From assembly GCA_023935145.1 (NCBI GenBank), contig CM043698.1:13810001-13874000 (forward strand): 64,000 nt of DNA, read 5' to 3'. Numbering within the stretch: the stretch's first letter is position 1; each line of letters starts with the position of its first letter. The notes beneath the pieces were generated by a model, which worked only from the letters and a program-made list of their open reading frames with translations, was not told where the DNA came from and made no database searches. The position numbers were made by a program, and so were the translations under genes. Below are positions 21,727 to 33,420 of the stretch, piece by piece. The DNA comes from Bretschneidera sinensis. Its lineage: Eukaryota; Streptophyta; Magnoliopsida; Brassicales; Akaniaceae.

Positions 21727-22335
21727 ATAAGTGTATTTTATATTTTTACTCATAAAACTGTCAAGTGTTAAATGTTTTTTACCTCATGAGTCAAGTTCGA
21801 TCTTACAGACATGTCGGTACTTTCGACTCGTCACTTGGATAAGTGTTTTATATCTCTAACTCTAACACTGTCAGGTGTTAAACATTTTTTTCCTAAAACC
21901 CACACTTTTGTTAATTAGTGATCCAAAATAGATTTCATTTGTTCCCACGAGTCACGTTCGACTCCATGGACGTACTGGTACACCTGTCTCGTCACTTTGA
22001 TAATTATTTTACATTTTCACCTTTAAAACCGTTAAGTGTCAAACATTTTCAGCCTAAAACTCATATTTTTGCTAACTAGTAATTCAAAATAAATTTCATT
22101 TGTTCCCATAAGTCACGTTCGATATCATAAACGTACCAATACCCCTAACTAGTTACTTGGATAAGTGTTTTACATTTTCACTTTTAAAATTGTCTAATAT
22201 AGAATTTTTTTGATTTAAAACTCACACTTTTATTAACAAATTATCTAAAATGGATTACATTTGTTCCTCACAAATCAGGGACGTGCCAATACCCCAAACA
22301 TGTCACTTGAATAAGTGTTTACATTTTCAAAAGCA
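21727..22335. repeat. Degenerate tandem repeat, about 160-bp period
   Basis: Four or more units share, in order, ATAAGTGTTTTA, a TTTTCAC/TTTAAAA block, CTGTCAAGTGTTAAA, CCTAAAACTCACACTTTT, TTCATTTGTTCCCA and AGTCACGTTCGA. The AAGTGTTT landmark falls near 21842, 22002, 22163 and 22313. The units are well diverged. Confidence 0.75.
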
Positions 22336-22944
22336 TTAAATACAGAAATACTACTATTTAAATATGCATGACTTTAAAAATATAGCTGCAGTTTATCTTT
22401 AGCCTTTCTCTTTGCATGTAAGAATATGATTCCCATATAAACAAATAAATAAAAATCAACATTCCCATTAAATGATTATCCCATTTTCACCAAGCTGAAA
22501 GGTTGCTTTAAAAAAAAAAAAAAAAAAACTAAGCTGAAAGGTTATCTATCTAGGCCAATGAATTAGCGTCTTGGATACCAAGTCTGGAAATTTTGTAATT
22601 TCTCGGAATTTGGGAAAAGTAACGCAAGGAACCGTCAAATTTGGGCAATTCCCTTGGCAAGACTGAGACGATAATTTGCACGCTCCTTTGGTTATGTACC
22701 ATATTGTAGTTTATGTAAGATAATTAAGCATCAACCGTTGCTTTCAGATATGTCATGATCGGATATTTCTTTGCGTAAAGAACAGAAAAACTAGCTGCTT
22801 ATTATGATCCTTGAAACTTTTGCCGGGATGTTCAAGGCATGTGTGGATTTGGAAATGACATTTTGGGCTCCACTACTCTCCACAATTATGAGAATTTTAT
22901 AGACCTAATCTAAAGAGACAACTAGAAATATATACACTGTATAT

Positions 22945-22990
<46 letters not shown>

Positions 22991-23397
22991 TTCAACTTTG
23001 ATCATTCATCAATTTGATTTACAAAATCATATTTTTCCATTATTATATTTACAATTTTTTTTTTTTTTTTGAAGAACTTTTACTTTTATTAAGGAGAACT
23101 CATTGTTACCTTGTTGGTATGAAATGCAAGACTTTCGTTTTTGTGGAAACTGCAAGACTTTCGTTTTTGTGGAAACTGCAAGACTTAGTACAGTTGACAT
23201 ATATAAAAATCACTCTTTTATTATATTTGATAAAAATAATAATTATAATTTTGTAATAACATTATTAAAATCTTAATAAGAATTATATGTGACCACAATA
23301 TATAATAATTTTTTTAGTAGTTATCAAATTAGAATTTTATCACTATTTTGTGTTAAATTTCTGTAAAAAAAATTGAAAGAAAATATTCTTATAGAAA
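22336..23397. other. Intergenic with AC/AT microsatellite
   Basis: Contains (AC)n(AT)n at about 22945-22988, an A-run near 22511-22528, and a 25-bp near-perfect direct repeat (TGCAAGACTTTCGTTTTTGTGG) near 23126 and 23151. No gene seen. Confidence 0.6.
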
Positions 23398-23690
23398 TTA
23401 AACTGGAACACAGAGTACAGATAAAGTCAACCACTGAGTTGGATTAAACAGCTCTAGACACCCTTTCCAAACTGATTTGGCATGCATACAGTTAACCACG
23501 GCATGCACCACCGTTTCATCCTCCTCCAAACAGATGGGACATTGCTTTGAGACAGGGACTCCATGTCTATGTAGGTTATAATAAGTAGGTAAACAACCAT
23601 GGCAAAACCTCCATAAAAAGAGCTTAAATATACTGCCGTACAGTGTCTTTATGAACAAAATCAGTGCATAGCTTAAGCATGTGACTAGTC
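23398..23690 (-). pseudogene. LINE remnant: zinc-binding RT connector
   Basis: The minus-strand translation reads FKLFLWRFCHGCLPTYYNL, then GVPVSKQCPICLEEDETVVH and CMHAKSVWKGCLELF, a plain zf-RVT domain of a plant LINE ORF2 with Cys pairs and His. Nothing else of the element is nearby, so this is a short dead fragment. Confidence 0.8.
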
Positions 23691-24038
23691 ATAAAAATAA
23701 TTCACTTTAAAAACGAAAGGGATAATGGATGAAAAAGAAATATTCATAGGTCAACCCAATATATCTCTTCTTTTTTTTAAAATGAGAATGGCGTTTAAAG
23801 ACTTGGCAATTTCTTCAAATTTCCACCAAGGAGGGGATAGAATTCAAGTTTTGCAGTCTTTAAATTTGACAGAGAGAAAACCAGACCTCACTCTCCGTGC
23901 CTTTTCTCAATTCACTAACAGAGCCGTTTTCCCTCCCTCTCTTTCTCTTCTCCATTTTTCAAAGAAAACAAAAACTCGCTAACCAAATACCACAATTTTC
24001 TTTTACCTCTAGAGACTAGAGAGAGAACGAATTTAGAA

Positions 24039-24307
24039 ATGGATTGTACTTACCATAGATTTTCAGTGTTCGTGTTCTCTTTACTGTGTGTAGCATCAAT
24101 GGTGGTTGTTTTGACGGTCTCTGGTCATTTTAGCTCTTTCATCAACTTCTCTGCTTCTAAATTTGAATACTCAGTTCCCGTAGATCAGTTGCAGAGAACT
24201 GTTTCCTCTTCTGATCAAATAAAAGCCGTTGGTTCCGGTGGATTCTCCAGAAACACAACTACCATAGTAATTTAAACTCTCTGTCTCTGTCTCTGTCTCT
24301 GTCTCTG

Positions 24308-24383
<76 letters not shown>

Positions 24384-27300
24384 CTCATTATATATATATA
24401 TAATGAGTTTTTGATCAATCCTTATGTAAATGCGTATGACGTTTAATTTCTCTCACTGAGAATCGAGGAGACGATCACTTTCTCTCTTAAGAATTCTTTC
24501 CAACCCAGATTTACTGTTTCGTTTTGATTTCAATTTAAATTTGGATTTTCACTTTCCATACCGAGAATCTGTGATCATTCGAAATTCATTCTCTAGCCAT
24601 CCAATGTTTATATTTCAATAATTCCATGTTTTATATTTTTTTTCTTGATTAATAATGTGATAATGTTAATTACAGAAGAAAATCAAGAAGCTAAGCAGAG
24701 AACAAGAGCTGGAACAAGGATTAGCTAGATCGCGAGCTTCGATTCTCAAAGCGGCTTTGGCTCGAAGCGTCTCTGTGACCATTAAAAACGACGTTTACGT
24801 CCCCACCGGAGAAGTGTATCGCAACCCCGCTGAATTCTATCAGTAAGACTTTTTTTTACACAACTTAAAATTATAATAAATATTCCTTAATTACTATAGT
24901 TGTCTACTTAATGGCTTTTGGGAACTGCTTTGCTTCTAAGGAACCACCAAATAGCAAAATGTATATGTAGTGATGATATGTGTAAGTTTAATTAAGAATT
25001 CTCCTAATTGTCGCCAAAACCTGAAGGGTGCAAAAAATCACTTCCCGGATATTTGTATCTGGTGTAAAACGTCATTTTTTTTACGTAGGATGAAAACATC
25101 ATTGATAATTATTAAGTAATTTTATTGGTAATGTTTGTATAACTATTATTCATGTTATCAGTGAAATTACCTAACAATTATTAATAAAATTTCCACCAAA
25201 TGTAGCAAGTAAGAATTTCTCTCCGTTTTCACAATTCACACTCGTATCATAGCTACAGTTGAAAAGTGTTGTTGCTACTTATTACTATAATTTAAAGTAG
25301 TGTATCATTTTTTGTTGAATGGGGCATTCTTCCGGTCGAAAATTTTATGGTGGCATCAGGTACAAATCAAGAGTAGAAATTTGATTAGTAATTTTTAAAA
25401 ATTTCATTAGTAATAATAACTGTGTATGTTATATTATTAGTTAAGTTCCAAAAATTAACTAGTTAAGTTTTCAATCGGTGCAGCAAAAAATTCCTCCTTC
25501 CGACCAATAGAAAGAGAGGAAATAGGTCCTTGTGTTAGGGGCATAAATCAAGTGGTGTTGAGAGCACCAGTCAACTTACCCCATTAATCGGATTTGATGA
25601 TGTTTCAAACCCAATGTAGCAAACTGATCAATGGCATTCTTCCAGTATAAAAGGAGGAAAAAAGTCCTCGTTGGCTAACTTGTGTTGGGGGCATAAATCA
25701 AGTGGTGTTGAGAGCACCAGTCAACTTGCCCCATTAATCGGATTTGATGATGTTTCAAACCCAACGTATCTAGCTGAATGGTTTGGTCAACCATTTACAG
25801 TATACTTTGGTGCATCCCTGATTTTATTCCTCGTAAACAATTTGTTTCGGGACATATTGCTTAATTATGGGCTTAATTTTTTAATTGGAAGATTGAAAAT
25901 ACAAGATTGATTAAATCAGTCTGAAACTGCAAATGAAGTTATGCGAATTAATATTTGGTTGGCATGTGATTATTCTATCATCAATCCCAGCCGCCATAAT
26001 GGAGCTAGTAATTGCTGTAGAAATCCCGTTTTACTTTTGAAGATTATTACTATAAGCTTATATTATGAATGTCAATGTCATATTTGATTGGTTAATAATT
26101 ATTTTAACCTTAAAAAATCATAATTTGGTATGATAATCAATAAAATTATTAATTTTAATTGATTGTTAAGATGAATGATTGAAATTAAATACTATTGACC
26201 AAAATATTTGTTTACATGTCACAAATATTGGATAGTTGATGCCGTTAAAACATGTGAAACGTTAATGACACTCATATCATATCATATAATTTTATTTATT
26301 TTTTTTTTTTTTTGCAGGAGTTACTTGGAAATGGAGAAGAAATTTAAGGTTTATGTTTACCAAGAAGGGGACCTACCAATAGTTCACGATGGGCCATGTA
26401 AAGATATATACACCACAGAAGGGAGGTTCATACACGAGATAGAGCATGGGGCTTCCAGGTTCAGAACAAGGGATCCGCAAGCTGCTCATGTTTACTTCAT
26501 GGCTTTCAGTGTGACTTGGATGGTCAAGTATATCTACAAGGCACTCACTTACGATCTTACACCCCTGAAGGAGTTTGTGTCTGATTATGTGAGAGTGGTC
26601 TCTACCAAGTACCCTTTTTGGAATAGAACTAGTGGTGCTGACCATTTCATGCTTGCCTGTCATGATTGGGTGAGTTTCTCTCTTCACTTAAAACTTTAAT
26701 TTTTCTTCTGTTTTTCTATTTCTTTTGTGCTAAAGGATCCAATTGGCCATAAGCATACCATTTTTTTTCTTTTGAATTTTTGGCTCGCATATCATTTAAC
26801 ATGTACGTATAGTTACAGGTTCAGGGTTCTCCGTACATGCCATGTTAATGTGATCAATAATGATGTGGAGAGCAACATCATAGGTTCAGTTTGAGGATCA
26901 TGCCTCAGGAGCATGTAAATTGAGACGTGCATTTAACATCTATAAAGTACATCTAGATATAGAATTATGATTTAGACGGACATTTCGATCTAATTATTAT
27001 TTTCAGATCTTTTATATCAAATATTCAGATTCGATTCATCTGTTGATAATGTATTAAAAAAATAAATATAAAATTATGATAAATAAATTTAATTTAAATT
27101 GTCCAACGTATCAAACAAGGTTTTAGATAATTTTTTTCTTTTCCTTTCCCCTAATACTTTGGAGCACAAAAACTAGTGGGATATCTCTGTCAGCCATGAG
27201 AAACTTTCTATTATCGCATCCTTCACGCCTATTAGTGTCTAGAATGCCCCTCATATATTGTACTTTAATAATTTCTTTCCCATTGCAGGGTCCTCATGTA

Positions 27301-27954
27301 TCACAGGGGAATCCTCTCCTCTACAACACATCGATCCGAGTCTTGTGCAATGCCAACACCTCAGAAGGCTTTAACCCACAAAGGGACGCAACCCTCCCTG
27401 AAATCAATCTCTACGGAGGTGAGATATCCCCCAAGCTCCGCTCCCCACCGCCTCCCAACAGCCCACGGCCCCACCTGGGATTCTTTGCCGGCGGAGTCCA
27501 TGGCCCAATTCGCCCAATCCTCCTCCAACACTGGAAGGGCTGCGACAATGATTTGAGGGTTTATGAATACCTTCCAAAAGACCTAGACTATTATTCATTA
27601 ATGCTCCAGTCCAAGTTTTGTCTATGCCCTAGTGGTTATGAAGTTGCTAGTCCTCGAATTGTTGAGGCCATTTACGCAGAATGTGTGCCTGTGATTCTAT
27701 CAGAGCATTATGTGTTGCCATTTAGTGATGTTTTGCGATGGGAGGCTTTTTCAATACAGATTGAGGTATCAGAGATTCCTAGGTTGAAGGAGATTTTAAT
27801 GGCAGTACCTGAAGAGAAGTATAGCAAGCTTAAGGAGGGTTTAAGAGTTGTAAGGAAACATTTTCAGTTGAACCAGCCAGCTAAGAGATTTGACGCGTTT
27901 CATATGATATTACACTCAGTATGGCTCAGGAGAATTAATGTAAGACTTGCATGA
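24039..27954 (+). CDS. GT47 exostosin-family glycosyltransferase, copy B
   Basis: Exons 24039-24266, 24676-24842, 26318-26669 and 27289-27954 join with GT-AG borders to 1413 nt, 470 aa plus stop. Residues about 8-26 form a signal anchor (FVFSLLCVASMVVVLTV); the stem follows and the exostosin domain (PF03016) starts near residue 130. Hallmarks are [62 protein letters not shown] and [18 protein letters not shown]. Predicted type II Golgi glycosyltransferase; substrates unknown. Intron positions and phases (0, 2, 0) equal those of copy A (3471-7086), marking a tandem duplication. Intron 1 starts with a long (CT)n tract only 11 bases after the donor; intron 2 has a 150-bp direct duplication. Confidence 0.92.
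24277..24380 (+). repeat. GTCTCT / CT microsatellite in intron 1
   Basis: Repeated GTCTCT units pass into a long pure CT tract, about 104 bp in total. It starts 11 bases after the exon 1 donor at 24267. Confidence 0.95.
25531..25770 (+). repeat. Direct duplication, 150-bp offset, in intron 2
   Basis: TGTGTTAGGGGCATAAATC at 25531 recurs as TGTGTTGGGGGCATAAATC at 25681, and the next 65 or so bases match almost perfectly (AGTGGTGTTGAGAGCACC, then TCGGATTTGATGATGTTTC). Confidence 0.85.
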
Positions 27955-27976
27955 GAACATCTCTTCTACAGTAAAT

Positions 27977-28400
27977 TATGGGAAATAAAGTCTACGGGAC
28001 ACTATTTTTGTACATGAATTTGAATTTTTTAAATTTTGAGATCGGTGGATACTATTTTACAATCAAAATATATAATCGAGATCAACTACTCTGCAATAAA
28101 AAAAAGTGTGAAGTAAAGTCTGCAATACACATAATTTTTTATTATAAAGTGGTTTCCACCCAATCTCAAAATTTAAAAAGTTCAAATTCATATGCAAAAG
28201 CAAAGTATTGTATGAAAAGTTTTTGCCTAGTACATGCCCATGAAATATACATGTCACAAAGGTACATCTCATCATTGAATAGTATAAGAAGAAAGAGAAA
28301 AAAAACATTATTTTCTTCAATTGTGAGATAGACTTTTGTGTCATGCATTTTTCATGAACTTGAATTAAACAAAAAATTTCGTACTGCAAGTTTTACTTCA
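27977..28400. mobile_element. Nested inverted repeats, likely foldback/MITE element
   Basis: An arm at about 28010-28085 (with TTTTTTAAATTTTGAGATC) pairs with 28130-28200, and an arm at 28225-28285 pairs with 28315-28372 (GACTTTTGTGTCATGCAT side). The word GAAATAAAGTC/GAAGTAAAGTCTGCA occurs near the left end, in the middle, and in reverse at the right end (28380-28400), suggesting terminal repeats and an internal copy. No coding capacity. The element begins just after the stop of GT47 copy B and may be in its 3' UTR. Confidence 0.6.
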
Positions 28401-29216
28401 AAATTTTTACTGCGAAGATTCGAGTTAATCCCACAATTATATATATAATATATGCACTCAATATTTCTTTTCTTTTCTTTTCCTTTCTTTGTAAGAAGTC
28501 CTATCAATTTGATAGGTATGGTTTGTGCAATATTGCTTTTACGGTTAAGATTGGAACCATGTAAAATGTATGCATGAATGTGTCATAAAAGATTAGAAAG
28601 TTTATATATAAGAGATATATATATTTTTTTTTTTAGCAACGAGATATTTGAGTCTTTTGTGACTAACTTTTTGGTGTATGCGAACTGTATCGTTCCATGT
28701 ACCAATTAATATTTGAAATAAATTTTTTGGACTTGATCTAAAAGTACCCCGTGAAAAATCGAGACCAAGACCTAAGCTAACGAAACGCTCAAAAAGAATT
28801 TGAATAAAATTCGTTCTTAATGTACAAGCCAATATAATCCTTTTGTTATTTTCAAGTTACAACCCTAGGCTGATGATAGGCTTCTAAATACATGAATGTG
28901 TCATAAAAGTTTAGAAAGTCTAAATAAATATGGTTATTTTGATAACAAGATATCCAAGTCTTCAATCCGTTTAATATTTGAAATGTAAATCGATTTATTC
29001 GCGTACAAGCCATTTGTTGTGAACTTTTTTTTTTTTTTTTTTTTGCAATTATACGTACACAGTAGAGTAATCTTTGTTATTTACAACCCTAGGCACCTAG
29101 CTAGGAATTACTATCTTTTAATTAGTCAAAGTAAGATCTGAGTTTATTTTTGCACAATAATCCTACTCCATAATATGATAACTGCATGCCTACTATATTT
29201 ACACAACAAAATAAAA
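28401..29216. other. Intergenic, AT-rich
   Basis: A partial repeat of TTAGAAAGTTTA/TTAGAAAGTCTA with ACGAGATATTTGAGTC/ACAAGATATCCAAGTC words occurs near 28580-28655 and 28905-28960. It probably includes the 3' flanks of two convergent genes. No gene seen. Confidence 0.5.
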
Positions 29217-31814
29217 TCATTTTATTGGAATGAAGTTGTGAGAGAAGCGTTCAATCTGTGATTTAAGTATATCTCCGAGAGAGAAACGGTGGCGTTCTGG
29301 TGGGGTTGGTGGTGGTGTTGTAGCACCATCCGTCTCGTTTTTAACTGCAAGGTGGATTGGTCCCATTTCTCTCTTCATTGACTCTATAAACTCCATATCT
29401 ATTTTGTTACCGGAAATGTCCCTCACATAGAAAGCGTTCACTGCTTTCTCTCCTTGTGTTGCTACGTCTGCTCGAACAACTGTAAGACCATTCTCTCGAA
29501 GAACCCGAGTTATATCGGAGAGTAGCCCTACCCTATTTTCCGCGCATAACTCTACTCTCACCCCCTGCAACCAAAAGAATTGCACATTAGTGCCCATTAA
29601 TGTTAATAAACAAACAAAAAAAAAAGTGTTAAAGAACGATGATTAAATTGATGTTACTAATCCGTTTAGAATAAAGAAATTTTATGAAATTCATTTATAA
29701 TTTCATGTTTTAATAAGTTTAAAAAGTTAATAAATTTTGAAATCATATATAAAATGAAATCATTTCGAAAGCGAGTAAATTTGTAACAAATCCTATCAAA
29801 ATATATTTAAAATAAAATTCATTTGTAATTTCATAATTTATTATATTTTAGAAACTAACAAATTTTAAAACTCAATCGCAAATGAGTTTATTATGAAATT
29901 AAACAAATTTTATCAAAATTAATAAAATTAGTAAAATAAATAAATTTTGTACTTTATTTGATTACAAAAAAAAAAAAAAAGTGATTTTTTTATCACCTCA
30001 CAAACACGACGCTCTATAGCGGCCTCTAAGCATTTTATTACTCGTTCTTTCTCACCATCAGTGCTCAATGCATGACCATCCATATGTCGGATAAAGTATT
30101 CCTGTAATTCAATATATAATAACATCAAATTAATCATTAAAATGTTAATTCATCGGCCTATAAATTATATACTACTACTTAGATATTAATTTTATGCAAA
30201 TACTGTTATAATAATCCAATCGATCATGTAAATATGAAGCACTGAAGAAAAAAAAAAAGATATTTGGTTTGTTATTTAAATTTACTTAAAATAAATTTAA
30301 GTAGAAAACCAAACAACTCCATTTAATAATATATATTATACATACCTGAAAGGCATGACCTCGATGAGATCCAATGGAGGCATGGAAAATGACGTACTGC
30401 ATGTCAGTTAATGTGCATACGGTATCAAACATGAGCCTCCGTCGATCTTTACATTTGACGTTCACTATTGAGTAACCTTTTTCCTCACAGTTCTCGATCA
30501 CCACCACCGCTGTCTTATTCCTCCTCACCTCATCATCATCACCACGCTCCAACCCCAATCTCCTCCTCCTCATCATCCTCGGGCTGTTATTGGTGGGCCC
30601 ACGCGGCCCGTCGAAATCCCTAACCGAAAGCATGAGCTGATGCAACCGTCTTTCCACGTAAGTCATGGTGCCTAGATCTCCGGCTGCAAGAAACCCGGCA
30701 GCTGTCTTTATCACTTCTTTCTGGCTGATGTGGGTTCCGTTGGAGGTCGAGGCGGCAGTGCTTGAGCGGAGAAGGGTGGTGAGGTGGTCTTCGATGACTG
30801 CGAGGCGGTGGGGGTCGTCGATGGGAGTGTCGGTGGACTGATCGGAGATGTAGGCGACACAAGCGAGGCGAGCGTTGTGACTCCACGCGTGTGCTTCCAC
30901 GATGTTGCAATGGAGGTCGGCTAGAGTGGCGGATATCTCGGAGAAGAGACCAGGACGGTCTGTTCCGGTCATCTCGATGGCCGTGTGCTCGTTAGAGTTA
31001 GGGTGTTGATCATCACGATCGTAAGATGATGAATATTCCAAATTAACGTTATTCGCATAGGTCTTGGCCTTGGCCTGCTTTGGGATCTCCTTAGTTGTGC
31101 CAATGGCCTACATTAAGTGTTTAATTAGGTTCATTTGTAGCATAAATCCATGCATTTATAGTGTATTGCAGAGTGTGAGAAAAGAATATATGTTTTACCT
31201 TCTGGATATAGTTAATTACTCTTTGGTCTGTAAGTTTGTTGCCATGCTCATCTTTCACATGGAAAACTGCAAATTAACATTATAAGTATATATTGAGACG
31301 TCAATCAAATTGGAAAATTATAATTAAAGGGTTTTGATTTGATGATAAATGATTGGACTGCGTACCATCCATAAACCATCCTCCATCTGAGGAAATGTAA
31401 CTCTTTGAAATGGTGAGGTTCATGTCTGTTAAAATTTGAACCACTTCCAAGAGGAGGCCTTGCTTGTTCACACTATCTACCTGCACATCATCACCATCAA
31501 TCTCCTAATTACCTTCATCGTTCAGACGGCAGATAATACCCCAAACATGGCCATATACGTACCTTCACTAAAGTGCAAGCTTCCATGCTTTCATTGTCAA
31601 TGCAAACTCTACAACTGCAAGATCAAGGCAGAACAAGAAGGGTGCAATGCATGGTGTCATCGATCGATCAATCAGACGGCTGAGAATTGTGTTTTGATGA
31701 TCAAAAGGTTCAGATTTCAGATTATAAAGACTACTATACTTACGTGGGGCCGTATATCCTCTCGGGGAGATGATCAAATTCAGGATCAAAATAAGGTGAA
31801 CAAACCTTCTTCAT
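29217..31814 (-). CDS. ACR2: ACT-domain repeat protein, ACR2-like
   Basis: Minus-strand exons 31814-31744, 31614-31563, 31480-31366, 31266-31199, 31107-30346, 30101-29997 and 29564-29217 join to 1521 nt, 506 aa plus stop, all with GT-AG borders. Four ACT domains are visible: about 35-115 (VKVDSVNKQGLLLEVVQIL, ISSDGGWFMDVFHV), 143-220 (MTGTDRPGLFSEI, DLHCNIVEAHAWSHNAR), 303-385 (VKCKDRRRLMFDTVCTL) and 393-465 (LCAENRVGLLSDITRVLREN). Plant ACR proteins share ACT repeats with bacterial GlnD but lack its catalytic domain; a small-molecule or amino-acid sensing role is proposed. The N-terminus YFDPEFDHLPERIYGP and C-terminus HRFSLGDIL fit the ACR2 subgroup. Intron 5 has a microsatellite-like A-run. 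Family certain, subgroup likely. Confidence 0.92.
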
Positions 31815-32627
31815 GCTGCCAAAAAAACACGAGAGAGGCAGAGGGAGAGATTTTTGAAATTAATTAACCATTCTTAAGAAAAGTTATTTTAAATGAAGAT
31901 TAAATCTCCATCCAAAACAACGCGTATATACATGCAATCAGTAGGATAATGTATTTCAATATTTGTTTCAATTTAGACTGAAAAAAATAGAAAAAATTCA
32001 TATTAAAATTGAAAATGGTGAAGGAAGGAAGGAGAGTAATCAAGTAATAGAAAGCTTATAAGCTGAGAGACATTAATTAATAAAATTAAAAGATGGAGAA
32101 AGTAATAAATAGCTTACATAGAAATATAGTGGGAGAAGCCCAGCTGATCATAACCAACCCAGCAATGCCCAGAAGAGAAAGATATGGATCAAGAAGATGT
32201 AAGTCTGTCTTGAAGAAGAAGAAAGAAAGAAAGAAAGAATATTAGTGTAAGAACAAATGCGAGCTTATCTTCGATCCAATATAAATGGGAGAAAAATGAG
32301 AAAATAAATTGAGAGAGAGAAAGAGAGATTTATTACTTGCAACTTTGGGGTTTGTGGATTAAGAGTGTGATTAGCTTAAATAAATAAATAAAATTGAAAA
32401 TATGTGGAAGAGATTAATTTGAAGAAAAAACGTAGAAGATTGTAAGAGAATGACGCATACCTAAAAAGTCAAATACTTGTACTGAATATTTGTCAGCCCC
32501 GTTTGATTTGATCTTTTCTTCTTAATTAGTCATATTTACCGTATACCCACATGTCTCGCTATGTTTTTGGCTTCCTTAATTAATGGATGGAATTTAAACA
32601 CAAATTAAAATTATTAGCAAACACATG

Positions 32628-32630
<3 letters not shown>
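31815..32630 (-). promoter_or_regulatory. Leader and promoter region of the ACR2-like gene
   Basis: An acceptor-like TTTTTTTGGCAG lies one base before the ATG on the minus strand, so a 5'-UTR intron is likely. A candidate donor is at 32336-32335 (GCAAGTAATA), leaving a leader exon upstream. The interval has GA/GAAA-rich tracts (32210-32240, 32310-32328). No TATA box stood out. Confidence 0.4.

Positions 32631-32672
<42 letters not shown>
32631..32672 (+). repeat. CT microsatellite
   Basis: About 40 bp of pure TC repeat upstream of the ACR2-like gene (GA on the sense strand). Confidence 0.95.
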
Positions 32673-32676
<4 letters not shown>

Positions 32677-32944
32677 TCGCTGCTAACATGTCACTAACAC
32701 TTTGTTTGGATTGAGGGTAAAAAAAATTAATCAACTTTTATTTCAACAACATTAGATATGTGGGATAATGCAAATTTGGAACATATACCACGAGCTTAAT
32801 TTGGCCTTACAATTAAAGACGTGTAAGGAGGAGTGCATGCATGAAATGATTGAAGCTTTTGAAAGGATTATACTCCAAACAAGTTTTTTTATTTTCTTTG
32901 CCCTAACAAGATTACGTGCGAATTTAGTCGGAAACTAAGTTTTA

Positions 32945-33420
32945 TAGTCAAAATTATAATTAAAAGTAGACTCGAGCCGAATCGAGTCCGAATACTAAAA
33001 TATTTGAGCTGGATTCGATCTTAAATGAGCAGGCTTGAATTCGAGTTCGAGCTCGAAAATTAAGCTCTAGCTCAAACACGATAAATTTTATGATGGCTCG
33101 AGCTCAGTTCGACTCAAACTCGATAACAAACGATCAGTTTCGAGTTCGAGTCTGAGTCTTGGATTGTCCATTCGAACTCGAGTTTGAGCTTAAATTATAA
33201 TTTTAGAAAAATATTAAATAAATATTGGTTCAATCTTGAGCTCGATAATAACTTATCAAACTGTTCAAGAGTCTTTTGAATCGAATTTTAAATTATTCTA
33301 GTTTAATTTTCAAATTTGAGCTCGGCTTGGGCTCGATCATGTCGAGTTTTGATTGAACTCGAACTCGAATAGCTTGATAAAATCTCGACTCGATTCCAAC
33401 CCTAATAATAACACAGTTTG
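32945..33420 (+). repeat. Dispersed TCGAGC-rich repeat, copy 2
   Basis: Longer relative of 7215-7410, with repeated GAGTTCGAGCTCG, GAACTCGAGTTTGAGC and the shared CGATAAATTTTATGATGGCTC block. Its internal repeats lie on both strands, so it would fold. Family not identified. Confidence 0.6.

Noticed and set aside
25671..25910. Small protein gene of 79 codons
   Set aside because: It overlaps a duplicated segment inside a GT47-B intron and resembles no family.
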